Of a stretch of DNA of 64,000 nt, positions 10,798 through 20,044 are shown piece after piece (the stretch's first letter is position 1; the number at the start of each line of letters is the position of its first letter). This stretch comes from Catellatospora sp. KI3 (GTDB taxonomy: Bacteria > Actinomycetota > Actinomycetes > Mycobacteriales > Micromonosporaceae): positions 357,485 to 421,484 of the forward strand of contig NZ_JASAMB010000004.1 in assembly GCF_029948125.1 (NCBI RefSeq), given 5' to 3'. Both the position numbers and the translations under genes were made by a program. Below the pieces are notes generated by a model. That model ran no database searches. It was not told where the DNA came from and saw only the letters and a program-made list of their open reading frames with translations.

Positions 10798-12990
10798 TCA
10801 GAGTCGCGGCAGCCGCCGCTCCAGCAGCGGTGCCAGCAGCCGCGAGTAGGTCGCGGTGAGATGGCTGTCGTCCAGGTAGACGAGCGTGTCGCCGACGATC
10901 GGCGGGCACAGGTCGGTGCACAGCCAGGCCGTCGGGTCGATCACCGTGGCGCCGACCGCCGCCGCGGCCGCCGCCGCCCGTTCCCGCCGGGGCCGGTTGA
11001 GCAGAGCCTCCCCCACGGGCCGTACGCAGCGGGTCACCTGCTCGGCGTTGGTCGACAGGCAGGCCGGGGCGTTGCCCTTGGGCCACGACGTGTCGCTGAT
11101 GAACGCGAGCCGGGTGCCGGGGATGACGAGTCGGCGCAGCGTGGTCTGCCAGCCTTCGGTCCAGACCGCCTCGACGTCGGTCGGCGCGCCGGCCAGCCCG
11201 GCGCCGTCGCCGTCGCTGGAGGACGTCACCACCAGCGCGGGCCGCAGCCGCCCGATCTCGTCGAGGGTGCTCTCGCGCCAGGTTGAGCACTCATGGTATG
11301 CCCGCTTGTAGGTCTTGCTGTCCGGCAGCACCGACGCGGCCGAGCAGCCGCTCTTGGTCCGGGACAGCAGCCGCCAGCCGCGCTCGCCCGCGATCCGCTC
11401 CAGCGCGGGCAGCCACTGGGCGGCGTGGGAGTCGCCGAAGAGCACCACCGTCCGGTCCCCGCCCGGGTCGCCGTAGGCGCATGCGCCGGGGGCGGTGACC
11501 GCGGTGAAGACCAGGTGGCATCCGTCGTCGTACGACCGCGGCCGGTCGTCGACCGCCTTCGTGACCGACGGCGTCAGGTTGGCGGGGATCAGCTGGTAGG
11601 CGGTACTGTCGGCGAGCAGCCGGGCCAGCTCGGCCTCCTGATCCGACACGCCGGTGAGGCTCGACGCCAGGTCGACCGCGTCCTCGCCCACCTTGACCAC
11701 CGGCGGCGTGAACGAGATGCCGAAGGCCGCCACCGCGGTCACCGCGGACAGGGACAGGCCGAGCGCGATGCCGCGGACCGGGCGGCTGTGCAGCGAGCGG
11801 CGGCGCCGGACCGGCTTCTCCACCAGGGCGTACGACGCGGCGGCCGCGGCCAGCCCGACCAGGCTCAGCGCCAGCATCAGCGGGACGCTCGGCTCGCGTC
11901 CCAGCGCCGTCGGCGCGATCATCAGGATGGGCCAGTGCCACAGGTACCAGCCGTAGGAGAGCTTGCCCAACCACTGCATCGGCGCCCGGTCCAGCAGCAG
12001 CCTCGCGCCCAGGCGCGGGGCGGCGCAGCCGCCGGCGATCAGCAGGACGGTCCCGCCGACGGGCAGCAGCGCCGCGTAGCCGGGGAACGGCGTGGCGTTG
12101 TCGAACAGCAGTGCGGCGCTCACCACCGCCGCCAGCCCGACCCAGGTCAGCAACGTCGCCACCCCGGCGGGCAGGCGGGACAGGCGCGCGGCGGCGAACG
12201 CGAGCAGGGCGCCGGCGGCCAGCTCCCACACCCGGGTGTGCGCACCGAAGTAGGCCCAGGTCGCCGAGCGCTGCGTCTCGGACACGCTCAGCGCGAACGA
12301 CACGGCGGCCAGGACGGCGATGACGACCGCGGCCGACGCGCCCAGGTGCGGCAGCCGGCGCCGCCGCCGATACCACGCGAGCAGGAGCAGCGTCAGGGGC
12401 CAGACCACGTAGAACTGCTCCTCGACCGCCAGCGACCAGAAGTGCTGGAAGGGTGAGGGGTCGGCGGTGGCGTGCAGGTAGTCGGTGCCGATGACGGCGA
12501 GCCTGATGTTCACGGCGTAGACGGTGCTGGCCAGCGCGTCGCCGACGTACTCGGCGAACCTGGCCGGGGGCAGCCACAGCCAGGCGCCCGCGAGCGTCGC
12601 CAGCACCACCACGGTCGAGGCCGGCAGCAGCCGGGTCATCCGCCGAGCGTAGAACCGGGCCACGGACAGAGTGCCCGTCGCCGTCAGCTCCGCGAACAGC
12701 AGCGAGGTGATCAGGAAGCCGGAGATCACGAAGAACACGTCGACGCCGACGTAACCGCCGGCCAGGGCCGACAGGCCGGTATGGCTCAGCACGACCAGCA
12801 GGACGGCGATCGCCCGGATGCCCTCGATGTCGGCGCGGAAGGCGAGCGTGCGGTGGCCGGCGCGGGGGCGGTCGCCCCCGTCAGGCTGGCGGGGCAGCGG
12901 CACTGCCCGGTCCGGCTCGACCGGCGACGGCGGACACTCGATCGCCGTACGGTGATCGGGCAGGGCTGGGGTGCGGTCAGATCTGGTCAT
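10798..12990 (-). CDS. OafA/YrhL-type membrane acyltransferase with SGNH domain
   Basis: 730 residues. An acyltransferase-3 membrane domain (about residues 45-400, roughly ten helices) begins FRADIEGIRAIAVLLVVLSH, with the conserved Arg-x10-His pattern, and contains YVGVDVFFVISGFLIT and FQHFWSLAVEEQFYVVWPL. A periplasmic SGNH domain follows, with block I VVLFGDSHAAQWLPAL and the C-terminal Asp-x-x-His in YLDDSHLTATYSRLL. Such fused proteins transfer acetyl or other acyl groups onto extracellular polysaccharide, peptidoglycan or glycolipid. The acceptor cannot be read from sequence, and no sugar pathway is adjacent. The ATG at 12990 follows a gtggga site. It converges on trxC with only six bases between. 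Confidence 0.9.
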   Translation of the reverse strand: MTRSDRTPALPDHRTAIECPPSPVEPDRAVPLPRQPDGGDRPRAGHRTLAFRADIEGIRAIAVLLVVLSHTGLSALAGGYVGVDVFFVISGFLITSLLFAELTATGTLSVARFYARRMTRLLPASTVVVLATLAGAWLWLPPARFAEYVGDALASTVYAVNIRLAVIGTDYLHATADPSPFQHFWSLAVEEQFYVVWPLTLLLLAWYRRRRRLPHLGASAAVVIAVLAAVSFALSVSETQRSATWAYFGAHTRVWELAAGALLAFAAARLSRLPAGVATLLTWVGLAAVVSAALLFDNATPFPGYAALLPVGGTVLLIAGGCAAPRLGARLLLDRAPMQWLGKLSYGWYLWHWPILMIAPTALGREPSVPLMLALSLVGLAAAAASYALVEKPVRRRRSLHSRPVRGIALGLSLSAVTAVAAFGISFTPPVVKVGEDAVDLASSLTGVSDQEAELARLLADSTAYQLIPANLTPSVTKAVDDRPRSYDDGCHLVFTAVTAPGACAYGDPGGDRTVVLFGDSHAAQWLPALERIAGERGWRLLSRTKSGCSAASVLPDSKTYKRAYHECSTWRESTLDEIGRLRPALVVTSSSDGDGAGLAGAPTDVEAVWTEGWQTTLRRLVIPGTRLAFISDTSWPKGNAPACLSTNAEQVTRCVRPVGEALLNRPRRERAAAAAAAVGATVIDPTAWLCTDLCPPIVGDTLVYLDDSHLTATYSRLLAPLLERRLPRL

Positions 12991-13141
12991 GGTCCCACTG
13001 AGCTCGAGGGGTTGAGCCGGGCCAGCCTACCTGATCATGCTCGGCGCGGCTTGCCCCACGTTGCGCACCCAAGATCCCCGGCGACCAGTATCGGCCACCC
13101 GGCCGGTGTTGTCGCGCGGAGCTCGAACCGATGCTGGTCCG

Positions 13142-14293
13142 ATGGTGGAACCGATCATGCTCAGCGCCGTGATGGTGCTCTTCAAAGCCGCCTTCGCCGG
13201 TGAGGACCTGGACCGCAAGGTGGGCGCCGACGTCATGTCGACGCTGCTGGGCGGCCTGCTGCGCACCACCTCGCCCACCGACCCGGTGCTGCTCAAGGTG
13301 TATGAGATCGTCAAGAGCCTCGACAGCCGGGCCTACCAGCAGGCCATGGCGGCCGGGAACCGCTACCTCGCCGAGGCGCGGCTCAGCACCGGCGTCCGTA
13401 CCGAGCGGCTCAAACTGGCCCGGGAGCGCCTCGTCGACGCGGCCTCGGCCGCCGAGAGCATGAACGTGCCGATGCTGATCGCCAACGCCGAGTTCGCCGT
13501 GGCCAAATGCGACGCGCTGCTGGCGGCGCCGGCGCACGCCGCGATGGCGCTCGACCGGGCGGCGGCGGCCCTGGAGTCGGCCATCGAGAAGCTGGACGTC
13601 CACGGCGCCGGGGCCCGGTGGCGCGGCATGCGCGACGCGAGATACCTCCAGAACGACTCCGTGTCCCACTGGCTGACCCGGGCGACCAGCGGTGACCTGG
13701 TCAGACAGCGTGACCTCGACGCCCTCGGGCGGACCGTCGCCGACATGCAGGCCGAGCTGGGCGACCTGACCGCGCTGTACAGCGAGGTGCAGACCGCCGA
13801 GCTCGGCAGCGCCGGCCACGGGCAGCCGGTGGTGTGGGCGATGCCGGCGGGCCAGACCATCCAGTCCGGCCTGGACGCCAAGGCCGTGGCGACGGTGACC
13901 GGCTCGGCCCCGGTCCGCGGCTTCGGCCTGACCGTGCAGGTGGAGCAGCAGCAGGTCAGGGGGCCGCTGGAGCAGGGCGTCCTGGTGGAGCTGCTGCTGC
14001 GGATCACCCTGGAGGACGACCGGCGGCTGTACTTCCGGGGCTCGGCCGCACCGGCGGCGCGACCCGCGGCCGTCCGGCCGCTGCTGCCCAGGCTGTCCGC
14101 GCTGCACCCGCTGCTCAACCCGGACGGTGCCACCACCCTTCACCTGCGCAAGGGCAGGTATCACCACGTCCTGAACCTTCCGGTCGAGGGGCAGGCCGTC
14201 GACCTGGTGAAGATCCGCATCTCCCGGCCGACCGGCGGCGGCCGCTACGCCGAGACGGGCGCCTGCGTGTACGTCCCGATCGTCACGGGTTGA
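13142..14293 (+). CDS. Conserved-looking protein of unknown function
   Basis: 383 residues, not recognised. The first 200 residues are predicted mostly helical and alanine-rich, with possible helical-bundle heptads ([38 protein letters not shown]). The C-terminal 150 residues look like beta structure ([60 protein letters not shown]). There is no signal peptide and no clear membrane helix. It is divergent from the acyltransferase gene. The start is uncertain: ATG 13142 or ATG 13157, the latter having gtgga upstream. Confidence 0.7.
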   Translation: MVEPIMLSAVMVLFKAAFAGEDLDRKVGADVMSTLLGGLLRTTSPTDPVLLKVYEIVKSLDSRAYQQAMAAGNRYLAEARLSTGVRTERLKLARERLVDAASAAESMNVPMLIANAEFAVAKCDALLAAPAHAAMALDRAAAALESAIEKLDVHGAGARWRGMRDARYLQNDSVSHWLTRATSGDLVRQRDLDALGRTVADMQAELGDLTALYSEVQTAELGSAGHGQPVVWAMPAGQTIQSGLDAKAVATVTGSAPVRGFGLTVQVEQQQVRGPLEQGVLVELLLRITLEDDRRLYFRGSAAPAARPAAVRPLLPRLSALHPLLNPDGATTLHLRKGRYHHVLNLPVEGQAVDLVKIRISRPTGGGRYAETGACVYVPIVTG

Positions 14294-14363
14294 GCGCTCG
14301 ACCCGTCGCCGCGTCCACCGGGTTTCGGGGGCGGCGGCGGGGGCGGGCGGCGATGATGGCGGT

Positions 14364-15362
14364 GTGTCCTCGATGCGTGCCTGGCAGGTGGTCCGGCCCG
14401 GCCCGATGGCGAGCCGCCCGCTGCGGCAGGTCGAGCTGCCCGTGCCGGAACCGGCCCCGGGCGAGCTGCTGGTACGGGTCCGCGCCTGCGGCGTCTGCCG
14501 CACCGACCTGCACGTGGCCGAGGGCGACCTGCCCGTGCACCGGCCGCACGTCGTACCCGGGCACGAGATCGTCGGCGAGGTCGTCACCGGCGCCGAGGGC
14601 TTCGACGCCGGGGAGCGCGTCGGCATCGCCTGGCTGCGCCACACCGACGGCACGTGCGCCTACTGCCGCCGCGGCCGGGAGAACCTGTGCCCGGACTCCC
14701 GCTACACCGGCTGGGACGCCGACGGCGGTTACGCCGACTACGCCGTCGCCCCGGCCGCCTACGCCTACCGCCTGCCCGACTGCTACTCCGACGAGCAGGT
14801 CGCGCCGCTGCTGTGCGCCGGGATCATCGGCTACCGGGCGCTGAAACTGGCCTCGCTGCCGCCCGGCGGCCGGCTCGGCGTGTACGGCTTCGGCGCCTCG
14901 GCGCACCTGGCCGCCCAGCTCGCCGCCGCGCAGGGCGCGCAGGTGTACGTGATGACCCGCTCCCCGGCCGCCCGGCGGCTCGGCCTGGACCTGGGCGCGG
15001 CCTGGGCGGGCGGCGCCGACGAGCCGCCGCCGGTGCCGCTGGACTCGGCGATCCTGTTCGCCCCGGTGGGCACCCTGGTGCCGACCGCGCTGCGGGCCCT
15101 GGACCGGGGCGGCACCCTGGCCGTGGCGGGCATCCACCTCAGCGACGTCCCACCGCTGGACTACCAGGCCGACCTGTTCCAGGAGCGGATCCTGCGCAGC
15201 GTCACCGCCAACACCCGCGCCGACGGCCGGGAACTCCTCGACCTGGCCGACCTGCACCGGCTGTCGGTGACGACCACGCCGTACCCGCTGGTAGCAGCCG
15301 AGGCCGCGCTGACGGACCTGGCCGCCGACCGGGTCAACGGGGCGGCTGTGCTGATCCCGTGA
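14364..15362 (+). CDS. Zinc-dependent alcohol dehydrogenase (MDR family)
   Basis: 332 residues. The catalytic zinc ligands are seen as CGVCRTDLH and GHEIVGEV. The structural zinc lobe is [12 protein letters not shown] followed by further residues to NLCPDSR, near residue 100. The Rossmann part has [18 protein letters not shown], a variant of the GxGxxG nucleotide loop with alanine in the last glycine place. It oxidises an alcohol or reduces an aldehyde with NAD(P)H; the substrate is unknown. The GTG at 14364 starts MSSMRAWQV, and the ATG three codons later is also possible. It is convergent with the DUF5997 gene. Confidence 0.9.
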   Translation: MSSMRAWQVVRPGPMASRPLRQVELPVPEPAPGELLVRVRACGVCRTDLHVAEGDLPVHRPHVVPGHEIVGEVVTGAEGFDAGERVGIAWLRHTDGTCAYCRRGRENLCPDSRYTGWDADGGYADYAVAPAAYAYRLPDCYSDEQVAPLLCAGIIGYRALKLASLPPGGRLGVYGFGASAHLAAQLAAAQGAQVYVMTRSPAARRLGLDLGAAWAGGADEPPPVPLDSAILFAPVGTLVPTALRALDRGGTLAVAGIHLSDVPPLDYQADLFQERILRSVTANTRADGRELLDLADLHRLSVTTTPYPLVAAEAALTDLAADRVNGAAVLIP

Positions 15363-15399
15363 CCCGGATTACCGCGATTTCCCCGAACCCGCGCCCAGG

Positions 15400-15933
15400 T
15401 CAGCCCCGCGAAGACGGCTTGCGCGACGAGCCCGAACCGGTGCGGCGGGGTCCGCTGGAGACGCGGACGTTGAAGACGGACTTCTTAGTACCCTTGGGCG
15501 CCGCGCTCTTGCGCGCGGCCGGCTTGGCGGGCTTGGCGGGTGCGGCGGCCTCCTGCTCGGCCTCCGCCCGGCGCGACTCCAGCCGCCGCTGCTCCCGCAG
15601 CGCCTCGGCGTGCTTCTCGCGCTCGAGGACGAGCCACTCCGGCGGGTCGGCGGCCAGCGCCGTGATCTGCGCCGTCGTCAGCGCCTCGGTCACACCGGCA
15701 CGGGCCAGCCCGCTGTTGGACACCCGCAGGCGGGCGGCGACCACGTTGCGCGGGTGCGGACCGTCGCGGCGCAGGTCCGACAGCCACTGCGGGGGGTTGC
15801 GCTGGAGCTCGTCGAGCTCCTCGCGCGAGATCTCGCCCTCCTGGAACTCCCGGGGCGTGGCCGGCAGGTAGACATCGAGCTTCACTGCCGCCGTGGCCGG
15901 CTTCATCACCTGGGACTTCTTGGGCTTGCTCAT
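15400..15933 (-). CDS. DUF5997 family protein
   Basis: 177 residues. The conserved DUF5997 core (residues 1-115) starts MSKPKKSQVMKPATAAVKLD and contains YLPATPREFQEGEISREEL and DGPHPRNVVAARLRVSNSGL, a helix-turn-helix-like segment. A Lys/Ala/Pro-rich basic tail of about 60 residues ends the protein. The family is largely confined to actinobacteria and commonly lies divergent from a LysR-type ligand-domain gene, as here (166 bp apart). Function is unknown; a DNA-binding or regulatory role is inferred from the HTH-like segment and basic tail. Confidence 0.85.
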   Translation of the reverse strand: MSKPKKSQVMKPATAAVKLDVYLPATPREFQEGEISREELDELQRNPPQWLSDLRRDGPHPRNVVAARLRVSNSGLARAGVTEALTTAQITALAADPPEWLVLEREKHAEALREQRRLESRRAEAEQEAAAPAKPAKPAARKSAAPKGTKKSVFNVRVSSGPRRTGSGSSRKPSSRG

Positions 15934-16099
15934 CCCGTCAGGGTACCGGCCCGACCCCCGGCGGGACCGGTCGCCCCGGCCGGGGTGCCCGCCACCACCG
16001 GCCGGGCATCCCGCCCCCGGTACCCTGACCAGGTTGCGTGTGCTCGCCCGCAGCATCCCGTTCGCCGGTATGTGGCCGGTAGACCCGCCGGAGGCAGCC

Positions 16100-16828
16100 G
16101 TGTCCGACACCGAGGAGCGTCCGACGTTCCGCCTGCTCGTCGTACCGGGCGTCGTCATCGACCGCTGGGCGCGCACCTGGTCGGAGCGGCTGCCCGACGT
16201 CGACCTGGCCCTGGTCCCGGTCGAGGCGGCCGAGGCCGCCGGGCAGCTCGCCCAGGCCGACGCGGGACTCGTCCGGCTGCCCGTCGACCAGGACACCTGC
16301 CACGCCATCCCGCTCTACACCGAGGCCACGGTCGTGGTGTTCCCGATCGAGCACCTGCTCGCCGCGGCCGACGAGGTCACCCTCGCCGACCTGGCCGACG
16401 AGACGCTGACCCAGCCGCTGGACGACGTGCTGGCCTGGACGGGAACCTCAGGCGTGGCGGTGACCGCGGACCGGCCCGGCACCACCGCCGAGGCCGTCGA
16501 GCTGGTGGCCGCGAGCGTCGGCGTGCTGGTGGTGCCGCAGTCGCTGGCTCGGGCGTACCACCGCCGCGACCTCACCTACCGGGTCCTCACCGACGCCCCG
16601 ACCTCCTCGGTCGGCCTGGCCTGGCGCCGGGACCAGGACAACCCCCTGGTCGAGGAGATGATCGGGATCGTGCGCGGCCGGACCGCCAACAGCACCCGCG
16701 GCCGGGGACCGGCGCCCGCCGACCCGCCCACGCGGGCCGAGGGCGGTGCCCGCCGCACGCCGCCCAAGTCGGGGCAGGCCGGTCCCCGCCGCGGCGGGCA
16801 GACTCCGGGCAAGCGCCGGTCGCGGTGA
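16100..16828 (+). CDS. LysR-type substrate-binding domain protein without HTH
   Basis: 242 residues. It begins at the ligand-binding fold (RLLVVPGVVIDRWARTWSER) and continues through ATVVVFPIEHLLAAADEVTL and VAASVGVLVVPQSLARAY, the second lobe of a LysR effector domain. No N-terminal DNA-binding helix is present: the GTG at 16100 has a strong ggaggc site nine bases away, and nothing HTH-like is encoded upstream. A basic, Pro/Arg-rich tail of about 50 residues follows. The divergent DUF5997 protein may supply DNA binding; this pairing recurs in actinobacteria, but the ligand is unknown. Confidence 0.82.
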   Translation: MSDTEERPTFRLLVVPGVVIDRWARTWSERLPDVDLALVPVEAAEAAGQLAQADAGLVRLPVDQDTCHAIPLYTEATVVVFPIEHLLAAADEVTLADLADETLTQPLDDVLAWTGTSGVAVTADRPGTTAEAVELVAASVGVLVVPQSLARAYHRRDLTYRVLTDAPTSSVGLAWRRDQDNPLVEEMIGIVRGRTANSTRGRGPAPADPPTRAEGGARRTPPKSGQAGPRRGGQTPGKRRSR

Positions 16829-16834
16829 CGCCGC

Positions 16835-18334
16835 TCAGGTGTTCAGGGGTCGGCGGGCGATCGACAGGATGTGCGTCACCGGCCAGTCCAGCGGCATGCC
16901 GTCGAGGTCGGTGAGCGAGGCCACCGGCGCGATCCGGTTGTCGATCACCCAGTCGTTGCGCAGCGCCCGCGAGGCGGTGTCGATCTCCCAACCGGTGGCG
17001 GTGAGCAGCTCGACCCAGTCGCGGTACGACATGCCGCAGAACTGCTCGCCGGTCTCGGGCAGCCAGTTGTCGGTGTAGTCCTTGCGGGTCAGGTAGTCCA
17101 TCGCGTCGGCCAGCCGCAGCCGGATCGCGCCGTCCTCGGTCTCGTACCCGAACGGGAAGCGGAAGTCGACGGCGAACTGGTCGAACCGGGCCCGGGTCGA
17201 CAGGCCCGCCACGTACGCGGCGACGTCGGCGGGTGCCAGGTCGGCCAGGTCGCGGCGGGGTTCGGCCGGGTTCTGGCCGTCGTCGCCGGTCAGGTGCAGC
17301 AGGACCGGCCGGTCGGGGTCGTCGGGGCCGCACACGTCGCTGTTGATCCACACCCCGCCGGGCACGGTGTGCTCGTGGATGGCCTGGACGAACGCCCGCA
17401 GCGACTCGTACCGCCGGCCGTAGGACCAGATCTCGTGGGTCAGCGCGAACGTGAGCGTCGTGTCGACCGACCGGGGCGGGAAGACCGCGCCGCCCAGCAC
17501 GTTGCGGCGGTAGAAGAACACGTTCGGGTTGGTGAAGACGCCCTGGGCCTTCTTGTGCACGCACTCGTCGTACAGGTGGCGGGCGACCTCGACGCCGATG
17601 AGGTCGCTCTCGCGCAGCGCGGGCTCGCGGTCGGCGAGTTCGAGCACGGCACCCGCGCCGCAGCCGACGTCGACGATCCGCCCCGGCCGGACGTACTCGC
17701 GCACCGCCGCCCACTTGCGGGCCGCCGCCTCGGCGAACGCCTCCTCGTAGGTGCGGTAGTCACGGGTGGCGGTCAGGCCGCCCTCGTCCCCGACGACCGG
17801 ATCGTTGACGACCGCCCGCACCCCCTCGGCCAGCCCGTAGCGGTCGAACACGTCGACGGTCGCCGGGTGGGCCAGCTCCCGCCATGTCTCGTCGCCGCCG
17901 GCCAGGCGCAGCAGCACGTCCCAGGGGCGTTCGGGCTGCGGCCGGACCGACGCCTCGACCGCGGCCAGGGTGAAGCCGAGCCGGTCGTAGAGCGCCGCGA
18001 CCTCGGGCGTGGAGCAGGCCACCACCGTGTTGCCCGGGGTCAGCGCGATCCCCGCGTCGACCGCCACATTCTTGATCGTGACCTCGGCGAACCGGTCGGT
18101 GGGCGCGGTGTCGAACACCGGCACGACCAGCGAGCGCAGGCCGGTCAGCGCGCTGAACCGCTCGATCGCCGCCTCCCGGCGGTGGTACGGCACCGGGTTG
18201 CGCCGGGTGTTGGCGTGGTTGGCCGACGTCACCGCCCACACCACGGTCGCGCCCGCCGCGGCGAGCTCGTGCAGGTAGCTCGCCTGGAACCGGGTCAGCA
18301 CGTGATGACGGCCGGGAAACAACACGAATTCCAC
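16835..18334 (-). CDS. Nucleotidyltransferase-like domain fused to SAM methyltransferase
   Basis: 499 residues. Residues 1-165 resemble a NadM-type cytidylyltransferase fold: MEFVLFPGRHHVLTRFQASY, SANHANTRRNPVPYHRREAA and NTVVACSTPEVAALYDRLGF. The HxGH position reads T-R-F-Q, so the usual catalytic histidines are not evident. Residues 215 onward contain a class I methyltransferase with motif I RIVDVGCGAGAVLELADREP, and then VDTTLTFALTHEIWSYGRRY and VPGGVWINSDVCGPDDPDRP. This is an unusual combination. The 51-base gap to the upstream MoaA-like gene and shared direction suggest an operon. The substrate is unknown. It converges on the LysR-like gene with six bases between. Confidence 0.78.
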   Translation of the reverse strand: MEFVLFPGRHHVLTRFQASYLHELAAAGATVVWAVTSANHANTRRNPVPYHRREAAIERFSALTGLRSLVVPVFDTAPTDRFAEVTIKNVAVDAGIALTPGNTVVACSTPEVAALYDRLGFTLAAVEASVRPQPERPWDVLLRLAGGDETWRELAHPATVDVFDRYGLAEGVRAVVNDPVVGDEGGLTATRDYRTYEEAFAEAAARKWAAVREYVRPGRIVDVGCGAGAVLELADREPALRESDLIGVEVARHLYDECVHKKAQGVFTNPNVFFYRRNVLGGAVFPPRSVDTTLTFALTHEIWSYGRRYESLRAFVQAIHEHTVPGGVWINSDVCGPDDPDRPVLLHLTGDDGQNPAEPRRDLADLAPADVAAYVAGLSTRARFDQFAVDFRFPFGYETEDGAIRLRLADAMDYLTRKDYTDNWLPETGEQFCGMSYRDWVELLTATGWEIDTASRALRNDWVIDNRIAPVASLTDLDGMPLDWPVTHILSIARRPLNT

Positions 18335-18385
18335 CCGACGTTGATACCCTATCGCCGCCTGTCGAAGGCCGCCGCCCGGCCCGGA

Positions 18386-19357
18386 TCACCGGCCGCGTGC
18401 CGCACCGGCGGGGACGCGCGTGCCCGCCGCCGGGTCCCCCGACGCGCCGGCCAGCGCGGCGCGTACCGCCTCGCGCTTGCCGGTCAGGCTGGCCCCGGCT
18501 ATGTCGGCCACGGCCACGCTCTGGCACGTGCCCAGCTCGCCGTACGGGTCGAGCCGCAGCTGGTGGCCGCTGCGGCAGGGGTGGGGGCCGGTCCGCGCGG
18601 CGACGACGCCGAACCGGACCGGGCTGCCCGCGATGCGGTAGTAGGTGCACTCCCGGCCGTCGACGACGTCGGTGCCGGCGTCGGGCACCAGCGGCCCGAG
18701 CTCGGCCGCCAGGGCCGCCAGCGCCAGCTCGGCCGGGACCGCCCGCGCGCGTACCGCGCCGGGGTCGCCCTCGGGCAGGTCGCCGGACAGCTCGACGAAC
18801 CGCGGCGTCACCCGGCCGCCGAATCCGTCCGCCCAGATGACGATGTCGGCGATCTCGTCCAGGTTCTCGCGCAGCAGCAGCGTGTTGACCTCGACGGCGC
18901 CGAAGGACTCGACCGACTCCCGCACCGCGCGCAGTACGGTGTCCAGGACGTCCTGTCCGGTCAGGTCGATGGTGCGCTCGTGCTGCAGCGAGTCCAGGTC
19001 GATGTCGATGCGGGTCAGTCCTGCGTCGGCCAGGTGCGGCAGCAGCACCGGCAGGCGCAGGCCGTTGGTGGTCAGCGACTGCTCGAGGTAGCCGAGCTCC
19101 CGGGCGTGGGCCAGGTAGCGGAGCAGGCCGGGGCGCAGCGTGGGCTCGCCTCCGCTGTAGTGGACCCGCTCGACTCCGTACCGGTGGGCGGCGGCGAGGA
19201 CGTCCAGGATGTCGGCGTCGCCGAGGGGGGCGCGCGGTGGGCGGCGGTGCGGGTCGGCGTACCCGCCGCGCAGGTTGCCGACCGGGGCCAGCCGGACCCG
19301 CAGTTCGAAGTCTCTGCCCAGGCTGTCGTCGCCCGGCGGTAGTGGGGACACGGACAT
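18386..19357 (-). CDS. MoaA-like radical-SAM homologue lacking the cluster cysteines
   Basis: 323 residues. The fold and spacing are those of MoaA/radical-SAM proteins: FELRVRLAPVGNLRGGYADP aligns with the CxxxCxxC loop, followed by the SAM-binding VHYSGGEPTLRPGLLRYLAH and the barrel strands LTTNGLRLPVLLPHLADAGL and LTRIDIDLDSLQHER. All three cluster cysteines are replaced (GNLRGGYA instead of CNxRCxYC). The C-terminal MoaA cysteine set is partly lost too (PCRSGHQLRLDPYGELGTC keeps two of three). A classical [4Fe-4S] SAM-radical reaction is therefore unlikely. The ATG at 19357 follows gaagg; a TTG-led extension to 19459 is possible. It probably shares an operon with the methyltransferase fusion. 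Confidence 0.8.
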   Translation of the reverse strand: MSVSPLPPGDDSLGRDFELRVRLAPVGNLRGGYADPHRRPPRAPLGDADILDVLAAAHRYGVERVHYSGGEPTLRPGLLRYLAHARELGYLEQSLTTNGLRLPVLLPHLADAGLTRIDIDLDSLQHERTIDLTGQDVLDTVLRAVRESVESFGAVEVNTLLLRENLDEIADIVIWADGFGGRVTPRFVELSGDLPEGDPGAVRARAVPAELALAALAAELGPLVPDAGTDVVDGRECTYYRIAGSPVRFGVVAARTGPHPCRSGHQLRLDPYGELGTCQSVAVADIAGASLTGKREAVRAALAGASGDPAAGTRVPAGAARGR

Positions 19358-19480
19358 GGCGCCTTCACCATCCCTGTGCGCGGTGACCTGCCGTTCGTCC
19401 GGCGCTGGACGACGCGTCATGATGCGGTAAGCATCCATGATCACATCGAAGATTCGCAATGGTTTCGGTGCCCTTACCGT

Positions 19481-19942
19481 TCACCCCCGGCGGCGGGCCG
19501 TCTCGGCGCGCACCTCGCGGGTCGCCGCCGCCAGCGCGTCGGCGGCGCGCCCGAAGTAGTCGAACAGGACCTCGAGCTGGTCGGGCCGGTACCCGGCGAA
19601 GACCTCGCCGAGGTGCCTGCGGGCCGGTTCGACGATGGCGCCGGCGTCCAGGCCGGGCAGCGGCTCGACGACGACCCGGCGGCGGTCGGCCGGATCGGCG
19701 ACCCGGCGCACGTGTCCGGCGCGCTCCAGCCGGTCGATGAGCCGGGTGGTCGCCCCCGTGGTCAGACCGGTGCGTTCGGCCAGCTCACCGGAGGTGAGGC
19801 GGCCGGCGAGGTTGAGCACGCTGAGCGCGGCCCAGTCGGTGGGGTGCAGGTCGGCGGCGTCGGCGGCGGCCTGGGCGTGCGCGGTCATGGCGTCGAGGTA
19901 GCGGCGGAAGGTCTCGTGGGCGTGCGCGGGCAGCCGGGGCAT
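19481..19942 (-). CDS. MarR-family transcriptional regulator
   Basis: 153 residues with a MarR winged helix: LHPTDWAALSVLNLAGRLTS, recognition region LAERTGLTTGATTRLIDRLE, and wing HVRRVADPADRRRVVVEPLP. MarR dimers usually repress their own gene and a divergent neighbour until a small phenolic or oxidising ligand binds. A strong inverted repeat lies in the 102-bp gap to the divergent SnoaL-like gene, so that gene is the likely target. It is in the same direction as the MoaA-like gene downstream, 123 bases away. Confidence 0.9.
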   Translation of the reverse strand: MPRLPAHAHETFRRYLDAMTAHAQAAADAADLHPTDWAALSVLNLAGRLTSGELAERTGLTTGATTRLIDRLERAGHVRRVADPADRRRVVVEPLPGLDAGAIVEPARRHLGEVFAGYRPDQLEVLFDYFGRAADALAAATREVRAETARRRG

Positions 19943-19963
19943 GGCGACGCGGTCTCCGATCCG

Positions 19964-20027
19964 CTAGTATCTGCATGCGCGCAGATATTGCATTCGTGCA
20001 ACATCTGCGTCGACGTGGCCATACTAG
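19964..20027. promoter_or_regulatory. MarR-type operator region between divergent genes
   Basis: The centre is a near-perfect inverted repeat with 12-bp arms: gcagatattgca at 19981-19992 and tgcaacatctgc at 19997-20008, with spacer ttcg and one mismatch. A second dyad, atctgc/gcagat, sits at 19969-19986. An outer pair ctagtat/atactag marks 19964-19970 and 20021-20027. The lower GC and position between marR and the SnoaL-like gene fit promoters on both strands under MarR control. Confidence 0.75.
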
Positions 20028-20044
20028 TGTGCTCAGGAGAGACC

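Noticed and set aside
18386..19357. Annotating the MoaA-like gene as an active radical-SAM enzyme
   Set aside because: All three cluster cysteines are absent in the sequence as given.
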